Source: Parvularculaceae bacterium (lineage in GTDB: Bacteria; Pseudomonadota; Alphaproteobacteria; Caulobacterales; Parvularculaceae). Taken from it: DNA of 64,000 bases. The position numbers were made by a program, and so were the translations under genes. The DNA lies in assembly GCA_028284065.1 (NCBI GenBank), contig JANQSJ010000007.1:1-64000 (forward strand), read 5' to 3'. Under the pieces are notes generated by a model that saw only the letters and a list, made by a program, of their open reading frames with translations, did not search any database and was not told the origin of the DNA. Positions 17,854-26,224 of the stretch are shown here, one piece after another. Every line of letters begins with the position of its first letter. Position 1 is the stretch's first letter.

Positions 17854-18648
17854 TTACGCGCTTTCTTCCCGCTCCCGCGCTTTCGCCTCGTCCCAGAGCG
17901 CGTCCATCTCCTCGAGGGTCGACCCGGCCGGCGAGCGGCCGTCGGCGGCGAGGGTCGCCTCGATGTATCGGAATCGGCGGACGAACTTGGCGTTCGCGGC
18001 GCGTAAGGAGGTTTCCGGGTCGATTTTCAATCGCCGGGCGAGATTGGCGACGGCGAACATCAAGTCGCCGAATTCCTCTTCAATCGCCTCCGGCCCCATG
18101 CCGTCCGCCGCTTCGCCTAGCTCGCGCGCTTCCTCGGCGATCTTGTCGATAACGCCGGCCATGTCCGGCCAGTCGAAGCCGACCCGGGCGGCGCGCTTTT
18201 GCAGTTTGACGGCGCGGGTCGTCGCGGGCAGCGCGACCGGCACGTCGTCGAGAGCGCCGCCGGCGCCTTTCGCCGCGCGCTCCTCGGCCTTCATGCGCTC
18301 CCAGTCGACCGTCTGCTCCTCAGCCGTGCGGCCGTCCTGTTCGCCGAAAACGTGCGGGTGGCGGGCGAGCATCTTGTCGGCGATCGCCGCGGCGACGTCG
18401 TCAAAGGCGAACGCGCCGGCCTCTTCGGCCATGCGCGCGTGGAAGACGACCTGGAACAGGAGATCGCCAAGCTCAGCCCTTAAATCCGCAAGGTCATTCC
18501 GCTCGATCGCGTCGGCGACCTCATAGGCCTCCTCGATGGTGTAGGGCGCGATGGTGCTGAAATCCTGTTCGACGTCCCAGGGGCAACCCGTCTGCGGATC
18601 GCGCAGTCGCGCCATAATTTCGAGCAATCGGCCAAGATTTTCGCTCAT
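17854..18648 (-). CDS. mazG: Nucleoside triphosphate pyrophosphohydrolase MazG
   Basis: The 264-aa house-cleaning enzyme hydrolyses non-canonical or excess NTPs to NMP and pyrophosphate. It has the duplicated MazG fold: CPWDVEQDF then EEAYEVADAI and AELGDLLFQVVFHARM in the first half, and EEAREL plus EEFGDLMFAVANLARRL in the second, giving two sets of ExxE/ExxD metal ligands. Length matches E. coli MazG (~263). AAGGGGA precedes the ATG. It is divergent from ilvE and downstream of nothing obvious on its strand. Confidence 0.95.
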   Translation of the reverse strand: MSENLGRLLEIMARLRDPQTGCPWDVEQDFSTIAPYTIEEAYEVADAIERNDLADLRAELGDLLFQVVFHARMAEEAGAFAFDDVAAAIADKMLARHPHVFGEQDGRTAEEQTVDWERMKAEERAAKGAGGALDDVPVALPATTRAVKLQKRAARVGFDWPDMAGVIDKIAEEARELGEAADGMGPEAIEEEFGDLMFAVANLARRLKIDPETSLRAANAKFVRRFRYIEATLAADGRSPAGSTLEEMDALWDEAKAREREESA

Positions 18649-18762
18649 GCGAGTCCCCTTCGCTCACCGCCGCAGGCGTCGTTTGACACCGAAACGTCAC
18701 GCGTCGACAACAGGCGAAAACGACCCAGGACGCAGGATCACGACGCAGGAAGAGGGGGCCCG

Positions 18763-19689
18763 ATGCCGATACAAGAAGCAAAACTGATATGGCGCAATGG
18801 CGAGCTGGTTCCGTGGGCCTCGGCGACGACCCATGTGCTCACCCACGGGCTTCACTACGGGACGGGCGTGTTCGAGGGGATGCGCGCCTATGAGACGCCG
18901 CACAAGGGCGCGATCATCTTCCGCAATCGCGAGCACTATGAGCGGCTGCGCTTCTCGGCGAGCGTCTACGGAATCGACCTCGCATATTCCGTAGACGACA
19001 TGATGGCGGCGACGAAAGAGACGCTGCGCGCCAATTCTTTGAAGTCCGCCTATATTCGGCCGCTCGCTTTTCTCGGCTATGGCGAGATGGGGCCGTCATC
19101 GACGGCGTGCGAGACCGACGTCATCATCGCGGCCTTCCCCTGGGGGGCCTATCTGGGGGAAGAGGGCCTCAAGAACGGCATTGACGTCGCGGTGTCGAGC
19201 TGGCGGCGGTCTGCCCCCGGAACGATACCCGCCGGCGTCAAAGCCGCTGGCAACTACCTCTCCAGCCGGCTCATCTCCATGGAGGCGAAGTCGCGCGGCT
19301 TCGCCGAGGGGATCGGCCTTGCGCATGACGGAACCGTCTCCGAAGGAGCGGGCGAGAACCTCTTCCTAATCAAGGACGGCCGCATCGTGACGCCGCCTGC
19401 CGCCTCGTCGATCCTGGTAGGCATTACCCGCGACACGGCGATCACGCTCGCGCGAAAGCTCGGCCATGAGGTGGTCGAACTGCCTCTCTCGCGAGAGTCG
19501 CTTTACGCGGCCGATGAAATCTTCCTTACGGGCACCGCCGCGGAAGTGACGCCGGTGCGCTCGGTCGACCGCATCCCGGTCGGGACAGGGACTTTCCCCG
19601 TCACCAAATCGATCCAGGACGCCTTTTTCGGCCTCTTCACCGGCGAGACCGAAGACGAATGGGGATGGCTCGACCCGGTCGACGGGTAG
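18763..19689 (+). CDS. ilvE: Branched-chain amino acid aminotransferase
   Basis: The 308-aa PLP enzyme of fold type IV performs the last step of Val, Leu and Ile synthesis. HYGTGVFEGMRAY lies near the start, the PLP-lysine lies in GVKAAGNYLSS (about residue 160), and EGAGENLFLI and LTGTAAEVTPV form the cofactor phosphate loop. It ends with the family's VDRIPVGTG segment and a short acidic tail. AGAGGGGG precedes the ATG. It is divergent from mazG and followed by a 289-bp spacer. Confidence 0.95.
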   Translation: MPIQEAKLIWRNGELVPWASATTHVLTHGLHYGTGVFEGMRAYETPHKGAIIFRNREHYERLRFSASVYGIDLAYSVDDMMAATKETLRANSLKSAYIRPLAFLGYGEMGPSSTACETDVIIAAFPWGAYLGEEGLKNGIDVAVSSWRRSAPGTIPAGVKAAGNYLSSRLISMEAKSRGFAEGIGLAHDGTVSEGAGENLFLIKDGRIVTPPAASSILVGITRDTAITLARKLGHEVVELPLSRESLYAADEIFLTGTAAEVTPVRSVDRIPVGTGTFPVTKSIQDAFFGLFTGETEDEWGWLDPVDG

Positions 19690-19703
19690 CGCGCCCCTGT
19701 AAT

Positions 19704-19889
19704 TTAACTTGTCAAAGAGCCCGCCGGCGGAAATGCGCCGCCGACGAAGGGGATGATAAGGGCCACCGGAAGGCGTTCGATGAGATTTTCGAAAATCGCC
19801 CTGTAGCCCGCACGGGGCCTGGCTTTCAGGCGTTCGATGAAAAACCGGAACGACCTGATTTTGCGCAGCTGCCGAGGCGGCGTCCCCAA
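19704..19889 (-). pseudogene. Short open frame, possible gene remnant
   Basis: A 61-codon frame with a TTG start lies in the 289-bp spacer between ilvE and the next gene. Its translation is protein-like: basic, with FFIERLKARPRAGYRAIF, then NLIERLPVALIIPFVGG, which could be one membrane helix. The frame stays open upstream to 19931 but has no ATG and no good ribosome site. A 13-bp direct repeat (19771-19783 and 19828-19840) encodes the two IERL copies. I cannot name a family. It could be a decayed gene, a true small membrane protein, or chance. Confidence 0.3.
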
Positions 19890-19978
19890 CAGCTGAAGGG
19901 CCTGGGCTGCTGGATGTTCGCGCCGGCTGCTTTAGGGTTCGCATCGTCTCGAAACCTATCGTCTTGGGGGCTTGTTGG

Positions 19979-21007
19979 ATGCGGTTTTTGAAATGGCTTC
20001 TCGTTGGGGTCGGCGCGCTCCTGTTGCTTGGCGTCGCCGCAGGCGCGGGCGGCGTCCTGCTGGCGCTCGACTGGGATCGCGCGCACAGTCGCGACACCGA
20101 AAACCTGCCATTCTATGAGGCGGGCGCGCGCGACGGCCTTTATCAGATGCGGGCAAACGGGCTCGTCTTTCGCGCGAGGGTGTTTGGCGCAGCCAATGAC
20201 GGTCCCGGCGTCGTCATGCTGCATGGGCATCCAGAAACGTCGATCATGTGGACGCCGCTCGCCGCGGCCGCAGCGGCGCGCGGTTACCGGGTCGTCGCCT
20301 TCGATCAGCGCGGCTACAGCCCCGGCGCGCGGCCGAAGGGAGTCGCTCCTTATCTCGCGGACAATCAGGTGGCGGACGTTCACGCGATCGCCGACGCCAT
20401 GGGCTTCGACCGGTTTCACCTTGTCGGGCACGACTGGGGCGCAGTAATAGCCTGGGCGACCGCGATCTTGCGCCCGGAGCGGCTTGAGAGCCTGACGGCG
20501 ATGTCCATCCCGCATCCGACGACCCTGACGGCGATGGTGGTCGACGATCCGCCCGCCTATATCGCGCTTTTCTCGCTGCCGTGGATTCCTGAGGCGACCT
20601 TGCTGTTCAACGACCTCGCCGGATATCGGAAGATGTATACGGAGCAGTCCGAAGATGAGATTTCGGAGTATCTCGCCGTCTTCTCCGAACCCGGCGCGTC
20701 AACCGCGGCGCTGAACTGGTACCGCGGCATTCAGGACAGCGTGTCGCTCATCAATGACGCCGACCCGATGGTTGCGACGCCGACGCTGTTCATCTATGGC
20801 GACCGTGAGTTCTGGGTGACGCCTGAGTACCTTGAAGAGCAGCGAACGCTCGTGGGCGAGGCGTATCTCGAGGTTGAGCTGGAGGCGGGCCACTGGCTCA
20901 TTCAGCCGCGGCCGGACGAGGTCATTTCCGCCGTCCTCGGACATATTGAGGAGGTCGCCGACCAGAACGCCGTCGCCGGGAGCGACGTCGAGGAGGCGCC
21001 TCGGTAG
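19979..21007 (+). CDS. Membrane-anchored alpha/beta hydrolase, epoxide-hydrolase-like
   Basis: The 342-aa protein opens with one hydrophobic anchor (about 5-30). VVMLHGHPET is the HGxP oxyanion motif and GHDWGA carries an aspartate nucleophile (Asp152), as in epoxide hydrolases and haloalkane dehalogenases. The acid site is near YGDREFWVTP and the catalytic His is in LEAGHWLIQ (~305). An Asp rather than Ser nucleophile argues against a simple esterase. The ATG at 19979 has GGGGG at about 19966; an in-frame TTG at 19964 is less likely. The active domain is probably periplasmic. Substrate unknown. Confidence 0.85.
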   Translation: MRFLKWLLVGVGALLLLGVAAGAGGVLLALDWDRAHSRDTENLPFYEAGARDGLYQMRANGLVFRARVFGAANDGPGVVMLHGHPETSIMWTPLAAAAAARGYRVVAFDQRGYSPGARPKGVAPYLADNQVADVHAIADAMGFDRFHLVGHDWGAVIAWATAILRPERLESLTAMSIPHPTTLTAMVVDDPPAYIALFSLPWIPEATLLFNDLAGYRKMYTEQSEDEISEYLAVFSEPGASTAALNWYRGIQDSVSLINDADPMVATPTLFIYGDREFWVTPEYLEEQRTLVGEAYLEVELEAGHWLIQPRPDEVISAVLGHIEEVADQNAVAGSDVEEAPR

Positions 21008-21039
21008 AGGGGCCGCCGTCATCGGCGGACACTGGAGCC

Positions 21040-21642
21040 TCAGTCCCTCGGCACGGCGCCGAACAGAACAAGGTCGAGCGCCTGGCGGTTGGCGCGCCGC
21101 GCGCGCTCGGCGTCGCCTGTCATCGCCCAGGTGAGGACGCTCGCGCGCCAGCTCGCGACAAGGGACTGGGCGACGATGTCCGGCTCGAAGGCGTCGGAGA
21201 GATCGCCTGCCGCCTGGCCGTCGCGGATGATGCCGGTGAGAAGCGCGTCGAGGCTGGCGCTGGAGGCGGCGAAGGACTGGCCGTCCTGGGCCGCCGCGTC
21301 GATGACGATGCGCTGCAAAAGCTCCGCATGCCACGTCCATTCGTCGAGGACGAGGGCGCGGACAAGCTCCAGCCGGTCGACGGCGCCAAGGTCGAAGCCT
21401 TCCAGACGCTCGGCGATCTTGGCGGAGATCTGTTCGTTGAACGCGGCGACGAGCGAGGCCTTGGTGGGGAAGTGCAGGAAGAAGGTCGCGTTGGCGACGT
21501 CGGCCGCAGCCGCAATTTCCTCGATTTTGACGTCGTCATAGCCCCGCGCCGACATCAGCGTGATGGCGGCGTTCAAAATTCGCATGCGCGTTTCGAGCTT
21601 CTTGCGCTCGCGGCGCGACAAGGGGGCAGGAGGGGATGTCAT
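21040..21642 (-). CDS. TetR/AcrR-family transcriptional regulator
   Basis: The 200-aa repressor-type protein has an N-terminal TetR helix-turn-helix: RMRILNAAITLMSARGYDDV, then IEEIAAAADVANATFFLHFPTK (about residues 40-62). A ligand-binding helical domain follows. AGGAG-like bases precede the ATG. It is convergent with the epoxide-hydrolase-like gene 32 bp away. Its target is unknown; the palindromic segment upstream (21710-21836) is a place to look for an operator. Confidence 0.9.
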   Translation of the reverse strand: MTSPPAPLSRRERKKLETRMRILNAAITLMSARGYDDVKIEEIAAAADVANATFFLHFPTKASLVAAFNEQISAKIAERLEGFDLGAVDRLELVRALVLDEWTWHAELLQRIVIDAAAQDGQSFAASSASLDALLTGIIRDGQAAGDLSDAFEPDIVAQSLVASWRASVLTWAMTGDAERARRANRQALDLVLFGAVPRD

Positions 21643-21709
21643 GCGCGCTCCAGGGCGTCAGGCGGCTGAAATCCGCTACAGAGCCCGTTTGAAAAAGCCT
21701 GCGACATCC

Positions 21710-21836
21710 CCCCGCGAGCGGATAATCAGACGTGCGCCGGCCGACGCAATGGCCGGTTCGGGCCCTGTCTCTTATCAGCAAAGAGCCCGATCCATTTCCT
21801 CGCGGGGAGACGAACGTCTAATTATCGGTCGCCGGG
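21710..21836. repeat. Imperfect nested palindrome (possible MITE or operator region)
   Basis: Outer arms of ~23 bp (21710-21733 and 21814-21836, sharing GATAAT(C/T)AGACGT and its complement) enclose two further hairpins: CCGGCC/GGCCGG (about 21737-21756) and CGGG...CTCTT/AAGAG...CCCG (about 21758-21790). The result would fold as a three-stem structure. It lies between the start of the TetR gene and the end of the sigma-factor gene on the same strand. The organisation resembles the element at 6717-6857, but the sequences differ. Confidence 0.55.
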
Positions 21837-21914
21837 CGGGTTACCGCCATTCTCAATCAGGCTCTTAATGCGCCCGCGTCGGCCCGCGCAAGCCTTTGCA
21901 CGTCTGCTGGACGG

Positions 21915-23168
21915 CTAACCGCCTTTGCGGGCCGCGCCCCGCCTGCGCGCCAGAAACCGGCGCGCCGCCTCGTCCGTCGAAAGGCCAATCGCCCGCGCAT
22001 AGCTATCGTCGGCGGACGCCAGCCCCAGCATCGCCTCGGCTTCGGCGCGCGCCGCCCAGTAGGGCTGGTGCGTCGCGGCCTTGGACGGCGGGATGCCGTC
22101 GAGGGCGGATATCGCGTCCGGGGCGCGACCGGCGGCGACAAGCGCCGCGGCGCGGGCGACGCGCGCGCCGATGGAGGGCGCCCGCGCGATCAGCCGATCG
22201 TAGAGCCGCACGACATCTTCACGCGTGTCGACGCCTTGCATGCGGCGGGTAACGTGTGCGGATTGAATCGCCGCCTCCAGCTGATAGCGCCCGGGCGCCT
22301 GGAATGCGGCTGCGCGTCCGAGCGCTTCCTCCGCCTCCGCCATAAGATCTGCGTCCCAGCGCGTCGTATCCTGCGCGTCAAAGGGAACGTAGGCGCCGCC
22401 CGCCCTGCGTGCGGGCGCGCGGGCGTGGATAAACGCCATAAGGGCGACGAGCCCCAGGGGTTCAGGCTCGTCAGGCGCAAGGCGCGCGGCGAGGCGCGCA
22501 AGAAACAGCGCCTCCTCGGCAAAGGGCTGGCGCGCGCCGCCTGCGTCGTCAAAGTCCGCGCCGAACGCGGCGTAGACAGCGTCTAGCACGGCGCCAAGAC
22601 GCGCCGGCAGGTCCTGCGGGTCCGGATTGGCGAAGGGAATGCGCGCGTCGGCGATTTTGCGCTTCGCGCGCACCAGGCGCTGCGCCATGGCGGAAGGGGA
22701 CGCGAGGAAGGCGGCCGCGATGCGTTTGGCGTCAACGCCGAGCGCCGTCTGCAGCATCAGCGGCGTACGGATCGCCGGGTCGATGGCCGGATGGGCGCAG
22801 ATGAACATGAGGCGAAGGCGATCGTCCGGGATTGTGTTGCGCGCATCATCGTCAGCCGCCGCCTCTTCTATGGCGCGGGCGATCTCTTCGGCGGCCCGGC
22901 CGCGCGTCGCCTCTCTGCGCGCGCCGTCGATCAGACGGCGGCGGGCGGCGGTGAGCAGCCACGCTTCCGGCGCCTCCGGCAGGCCGTCGCGAGCCCAATG
23001 TTCAAGCGCCTTAACGAAAGCGTCGGCGAGGGCGTCCTCCGCCGCGGCGACATCCCCGCCGACGGAGGCGAGCCATGCCACCAGCCGGCCATAGGAGTCG
23101 CGCGCAACGGCCTCCGCCGTTGCGCGCGCGGACTCCGTGACGGCATTTGGCGTCAAGCGATCCGCCAC
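21915..23168 (-). CDS. ECF sigma factor, ECF42/DUF6596 type with C-terminal TPR-like extension
   Basis: The 417-aa protein has a sigma-70 region 2 (AEDALADAFVKALEHW, then APEAWLLTAARRRLIDGAR) and a region 4-like helix-turn-helix around DAKRIAAAFLASPSAMAQRLVRAKRKI (~148-175). A long C-terminal helical-repeat domain (DUF6596) follows, where most ECF factors end at ~200 aa. ECF42 factors are known to be encoded next to DGPF/YCII proteins, with the extension serving in control instead of an anti-sigma factor. That context is present here: two such genes lie directly upstream on the same strand and the nearer one overlaps this start by 16 bp. The likely target is their own operon (known for the group). 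Confidence 0.92.
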   Translation of the reverse strand: MADRLTPNAVTESARATAEAVARDSYGRLVAWLASVGGDVAAAEDALADAFVKALEHWARDGLPEAPEAWLLTAARRRLIDGARREATRGRAAEEIARAIEEAAADDDARNTIPDDRLRLMFICAHPAIDPAIRTPLMLQTALGVDAKRIAAAFLASPSAMAQRLVRAKRKIADARIPFANPDPQDLPARLGAVLDAVYAAFGADFDDAGGARQPFAEEALFLARLAARLAPDEPEPLGLVALMAFIHARAPARRAGGAYVPFDAQDTTRWDADLMAEAEEALGRAAAFQAPGRYQLEAAIQSAHVTRRMQGVDTREDVVRLYDRLIARAPSIGARVARAAALVAAGRAPDAISALDGIPPSKAATHQPYWAARAEAEAMLGLASADDSYARAIGLSTDEAARRFLARRRGAARKGG

Positions 23169-23503
23169 ACCGGCCGCACTTCAATCGTTCCTGTCTCGGC
23201 CGCCGGACATTTCGACGCCCAGTCAAGCGCTTCGTCGAGATCGTCCGCCTCGATAATGTAGTAGCCGCCGAGCTGTTCCTTGGCGTCCGTAAACGGACCA
23301 TCCTCCGCCTGCGCGGCGCCCAGACGGTCCCTGACAATCTTTCCCTCGCGTGGATGCGCGAGGGCATTGCCGGCGACCATCGAGCCCGCCTCGCTCAGCG
23401 CCTGCGCGTAGGCCTGATGCGCGCCGACGATCCGCGCCTGCTCCTCATCCGGCAGGCTGTGAAAGGCGTCTTCATCGCCATAGAGAAAAAGGAGATACTG
23501 CAT
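23153..23503 (-). CDS. YCII-related DGPF-domain protein (second copy)
   Basis: The 116-aa protein has a dimeric ferredoxin-like alpha+beta barrel of the YCII/DGPF family. The diagnostic DGPFTDAKEQLGGYYII lies at about 64-80, followed by the DLDEALDWASKCPA helix and a VEVRPVW-like strand near the end. GGAAGGAG lies before the ATG. The last 16 bases overlap the sigma-factor gene, implying coupled translation. No enzymatic function is established for DGPF proteins; they are the usual companions and targets of ECF42 sigma factors. Confidence 0.92.
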   Translation of the reverse strand: MQYLLFLYGDEDAFHSLPDEEQARIVGAHQAYAQALSEAGSMVAGNALAHPREGKIVRDRLGAAQAEDGPFTDAKEQLGGYYIIEADDLDEALDWASKCPAAETGTIEVRPVWRIA

Positions 23504-23507
23504 GGCG

Positions 23508-23873
23508 TTATGCTCCTTCCGAGTAGTCGGGGACGGCGCGCACTTCGACCGCGCCGGTCTTCGCCGCCGGGCACTTCGCCGCCCAGGCGACGGCGTCCTC
23601 CATGCTGTCGACGTCGATGAGAAAAAACCCGCCTAGCTGCTCCTTCGCATCCAGGAACGGTCCGTCCTCCACCTGTCGTTCGCCGTCCTTCATGGACAGG
23701 CGCGTTGCGGTTCCCGGGTCTTGCAGGGCTTCGCCGCCGGCGAGCGCGCCGGCCTCGCGCAGCTCGGCCGTATAGTCGAACCACGGCTTCATGTAGGCTT
23801 CATAGGCCTGCGGATCAGAACGCCGCTTGGCGAAGTCGGCCTTCGTTTCATAGGCGATAATCAGAGCTTGCAT
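23508..23873 (-). CDS. YCII-related DGPF-domain protein (first copy)
   Basis: The 121-aa protein is the first gene of the sigma-factor operon. It is a paralogue of the next gene, with the same DGPFLDAKEQLGGFFLI block and a DAVAWAAKCPA helix, then VEVRAVPDY at the end. It differs at the N-terminus (LIIAYETKADFAKR, where the second copy has LFLYGDEDAF), so the two are diverged duplicates and not a recent copy. Only 4 bp separate them. Possible promoters lie in the 164-bp gap upstream, next to the convergent-facing protease-like gene. Confidence 0.9.
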   Translation of the reverse strand: MQALIIAYETKADFAKRRSDPQAYEAYMKPWFDYTAELREAGALAGGEALQDPGTATRLSMKDGERQVEDGPFLDAKEQLGGFFLIDVDSMEDAVAWAAKCPAAKTGAVEVRAVPDYSEGA

Positions 23874-24037
23874 GGTCTTCGCGTCTCCAAATCGTGGGCG
23901 GCGTCCGTCGCCGCGCCGATATCACCTAGACGCGCGGGCGCCGGCGATTTCGACATGTCGACAGGAAAAAATTCTACAAAATCGTTGTTGACGCCGCGGC
24001 CGCTTCTATCGGTCGGCGGCGCCCGGAACGCGCGCGA

Positions 24038-25069
24038 CTATCGCTCGCGGCGCCGGCGCACCTCGTCGGCGGCGGGACCCGGCGGCAGCTGCCGGCGCAG
24101 GTCCTTGGGGTCCCAGGGCCCATAGCTGAAACTGCGCGAGCCCGGGCCGGGCTCAAAGCCGGTGAAGGGCGTGCGATCGGCGAGGAAGGGCGGCCGTGCG
24201 TCAATATCGTCCGTACGCGCCGCGGCGGGTTCGGCTTTCTTGCCGCGTCCGAAGAGGCGCGCGAAATTGTCGAAATAGGTGGTGGTGGTGCGGCTCATCC
24301 GGTCCGGGAAGAGACGCATGATTTCCATAATGTCGTCAGGGACATTGTTGCTCACATTAAGCCCCAGCTCGCGCGCTTCCCCCGCCTCGATCGGATAGTC
24401 GTGGGTCCAGCGTCCGCTGGAGAGCTGTTCGGCGACGGAGATGGCCGCGTTCTCGGAGACTGTGCCGGAGAGAAGCTCGCGGGCGGCGCGCTCCAATTGC
24501 TGGATCGCCATCCGCCCAATGTCCGCGAGCACCAGCGTCTGGTCGTTGATGGCGTCCGCGTTCTTGGTCTCAGTGACCCTGATGACCGACGCGGCGGGCA
24601 GGCCGCCGATCTGCGGATCGATTGGGCCAAGCACGGCGTGCCTGTTCAAAATGATCTCGTCGGCCGCAAGAGCGATCAGCGTGCCGCCGGACATGGCGTA
24701 GTGCGGCACGTAAACGCGCGTCGGGCCGGGGTGCGCCTTGACCGCACGGGCAATTTGCAGCGCCGGCAGCACAAGGCCGCCCGGCGTGTGCAGGACAATC
24801 TCCAGCGGCGTTTTCGGCGGCGTTGTGCGGATCGCCTCCAGCACATCCTCTGCGTCATTGAGGTCGATGTACTTCAGGACCGGAATGCCGAGCAGGCCAA
24901 GCGGCTCCTGCCGGTGAACAAGCGCAAGAATGCGGCTCTTGCGCTTCTTCTGGATTTTGCCGAACGCCCGCTCCAACTCCTCGCCGCGGCGCCGGCGCGC
25001 CATCATCGGCAGGAGGAAAAAGAAAATCAGAAAGAAAAGAAACGGCAGCGCGCCCAATAACCCGTCCAT
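24038..25069 (-). CDS. Membrane-anchored ClpP-fold serine protease-like protein (SDH_sah family)
   Basis: The 343-aa protein begins with a very hydrophobic anchor (5-23) followed by an RRRR stop-transfer. The body is the ClpP/crotonase-like fold of the serine dehydrogenase proteinase family: LHTPGG (93-98), YAMSGGT with candidate nucleophile Ser127, and HAVLGPIDPQIGG with the conserved His/Asp. The C-terminal ~70 residues are polar, with a Pro/Arg-rich end. The family is named for a Pyrococcus protein but is mostly uncharacterised in bacteria; membrane protein quality control is a plausible role. GAGGGGA precedes the start. Confidence 0.88.
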   Translation of the reverse strand: MDGLLGALPFLFFLIFFFLLPMMARRRRGEELERAFGKIQKKRKSRILALVHRQEPLGLLGIPVLKYIDLNDAEDVLEAIRTTPPKTPLEIVLHTPGGLVLPALQIARAVKAHPGPTRVYVPHYAMSGGTLIALAADEIILNRHAVLGPIDPQIGGLPAASVIRVTETKNADAINDQTLVLADIGRMAIQQLERAARELLSGTVSENAAISVAEQLSSGRWTHDYPIEAGEARELGLNVSNNVPDDIMEIMRLFPDRMSRTTTTYFDNFARLFGRGKKAEPAAARTDDIDARPPFLADRTPFTGFEPGPGSRSFSYGPWDPKDLRRQLPPGPAADEVRRRRER

Positions 25070-25184
25070 CGGTCCCCTCGCTCCCGCAGACGGGAGAATG
25101 AACTCCGCCCGCAGGTTACGCCAACAACAACGCGTGATCGCCGCCTTTCAAATGGGCGGCCCCCAAGCGGCACATTGGCTGACT

Positions 25185-25264
25185 TTTCAGGCCGCCGCCA
25201 GCGCCTCGCGGTCAAAAGAACGGCGTATCAGGCCGACGCCAAGCGGAAATGCGGCGGCCTGAAA
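25185..25264. repeat. 80-bp inverted repeat with 14-bp perfect arms in a 444-bp intergenic gap
   Basis: TTTCAGGCCGCCGC (25185-25198) and its exact complement (25251-25264) flank a 52-nt spacer that holds a further GGCGT/ACGCC stem. No T-run follows either arm, so it is not a standard terminator. The rest of the 25070-25513 gap shows no gene; it becomes AT-richer around 25330-25400, where the promoter of the YHS gene may lie. Confidence 0.6.
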
Positions 25265-25513
25265 CCGAGGCGCGGCCGGGCGCTTCGCCGCAGGCGGGAT
25301 GGGAAATGCCGGATCGGCAGGCGCGGCGGATTATGGCGATCAAGTAAACAAATTAAAGTGCGACTATCAATCGCCATTCAAAATCAGGGAAGATCGCACA
25401 CATCCGATAGGCGACGTGCGCGTCGCCGCCGGAAATCGGGGGAAGGCCCAGGCGAAAGACTTTGGCGCGAGATCAAAGACTTGGGGCGCTAGATGGGGAA
25501 AGGGAGAAGATTT

Positions 25514-26224
25514 ATGGCGAAGCGCATTGCGCTGCTGCTGGCGGCCGGAGCGGCGAGCGTTAGCGCGGCCGCGGCCCAGTATCCTGGGAACGAGGTCCCG
25601 GACGCGCAGTGGATCGTAACGTCCGCCTCGCTCACGTCCGGCGAGCAGGAAACCGACTATTCACGCCTGCTCTTGTCGGTCGACCGCCTTGGCGGCGACG
25701 CCTACGGCGATGACGACGCTGGCGCGGCGCCCGAATGGATGGTCGGCGACCCGGAGACCCATTTGGCGATCGGCGGCTATGACCCGGTCAGCTATTTCGA
25801 CGAGGGCGCGCCGAAGCTCGGCGACGCAAGATATGAGGCGGAATACCACGGCGCCGTCTTCCGTTTCGCCTCGGAAGACCACTACCGCATGTTCCTCGCC
25901 AATCCCGACCGCTATGCGCCGGCGCTCGGCGGCTACGACGCCGAGGCGTTCATCGCCGGCGCTTACAAGCAGGCTGACCCGCTCGACTGGGCGATTGTCG
26001 ACGGCAAACTCTATCTTGGCCTGCACCGGCAAGCGCCTGCGATCGCGCGCCGCGACGAGCCGGTGATGGTGCGCCTCGCCGAAGAAAAATGGCGCGCCGT
26101 CGACGCCCATTACCGCTCAAGCTTCTTCCAGGCGCACCGCCGCGATTATCGCGACTGCACGGGCGAGGGGCTCAGCGCCCTGGCGCTCGGCTGCGCGCTG
26201 ACGGCGAGCTTCGGCGTCAATTAA
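25514..26224 (+). CDS. Secreted YHS-domain protein
   Basis: The 236-aa protein has a signal peptide (KRIALLLAAGAASVSAAAAQ). A YHS domain occupies about residues 75-135, with GGYDPVSYFDEG, YEAEYHGAVFRFAS and FLANPDRYAPALGGY. YHS domains occur with heavy-metal ATPases and in stand-alone periplasmic proteins and are thought to bind metal or another small ligand. The C-terminal third is unassigned and holds a Cys pair (DCTGE, GCALT). AGGGAGAAG precedes the ATG; an in-frame ATG at 25493 would put a basic extension before the signal. Its stop interlocks with that of the convergent hydrolase gene (TTAA, 26221-26224). Confidence 0.85.
   Translation: MAKRIALLLAAGAASVSAAAAQYPGNEVPDAQWIVTSASLTSGEQETDYSRLLLSVDRLGGDAYGDDDAGAAPEWMVGDPETHLAIGGYDPVSYFDEGAPKLGDARYEAEYHGAVFRFASEDHYRMFLANPDRYAPALGGYDAEAFIAGAYKQADPLDWAIVDGKLYLGLHRQAPAIARRDEPVMVRLAEEKWRAVDAHYRSSFFQAHRRDYRDCTGEGLSALALGCALTASFGVN

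Noticed and set aside
21765-21776. CTGTCTCTTATC, like the end of IS50/Tn5-type elements
   Set aside because: Only 11-12 bases match, no partner end or transposase is near, and the bases are also explained by a local hairpin.
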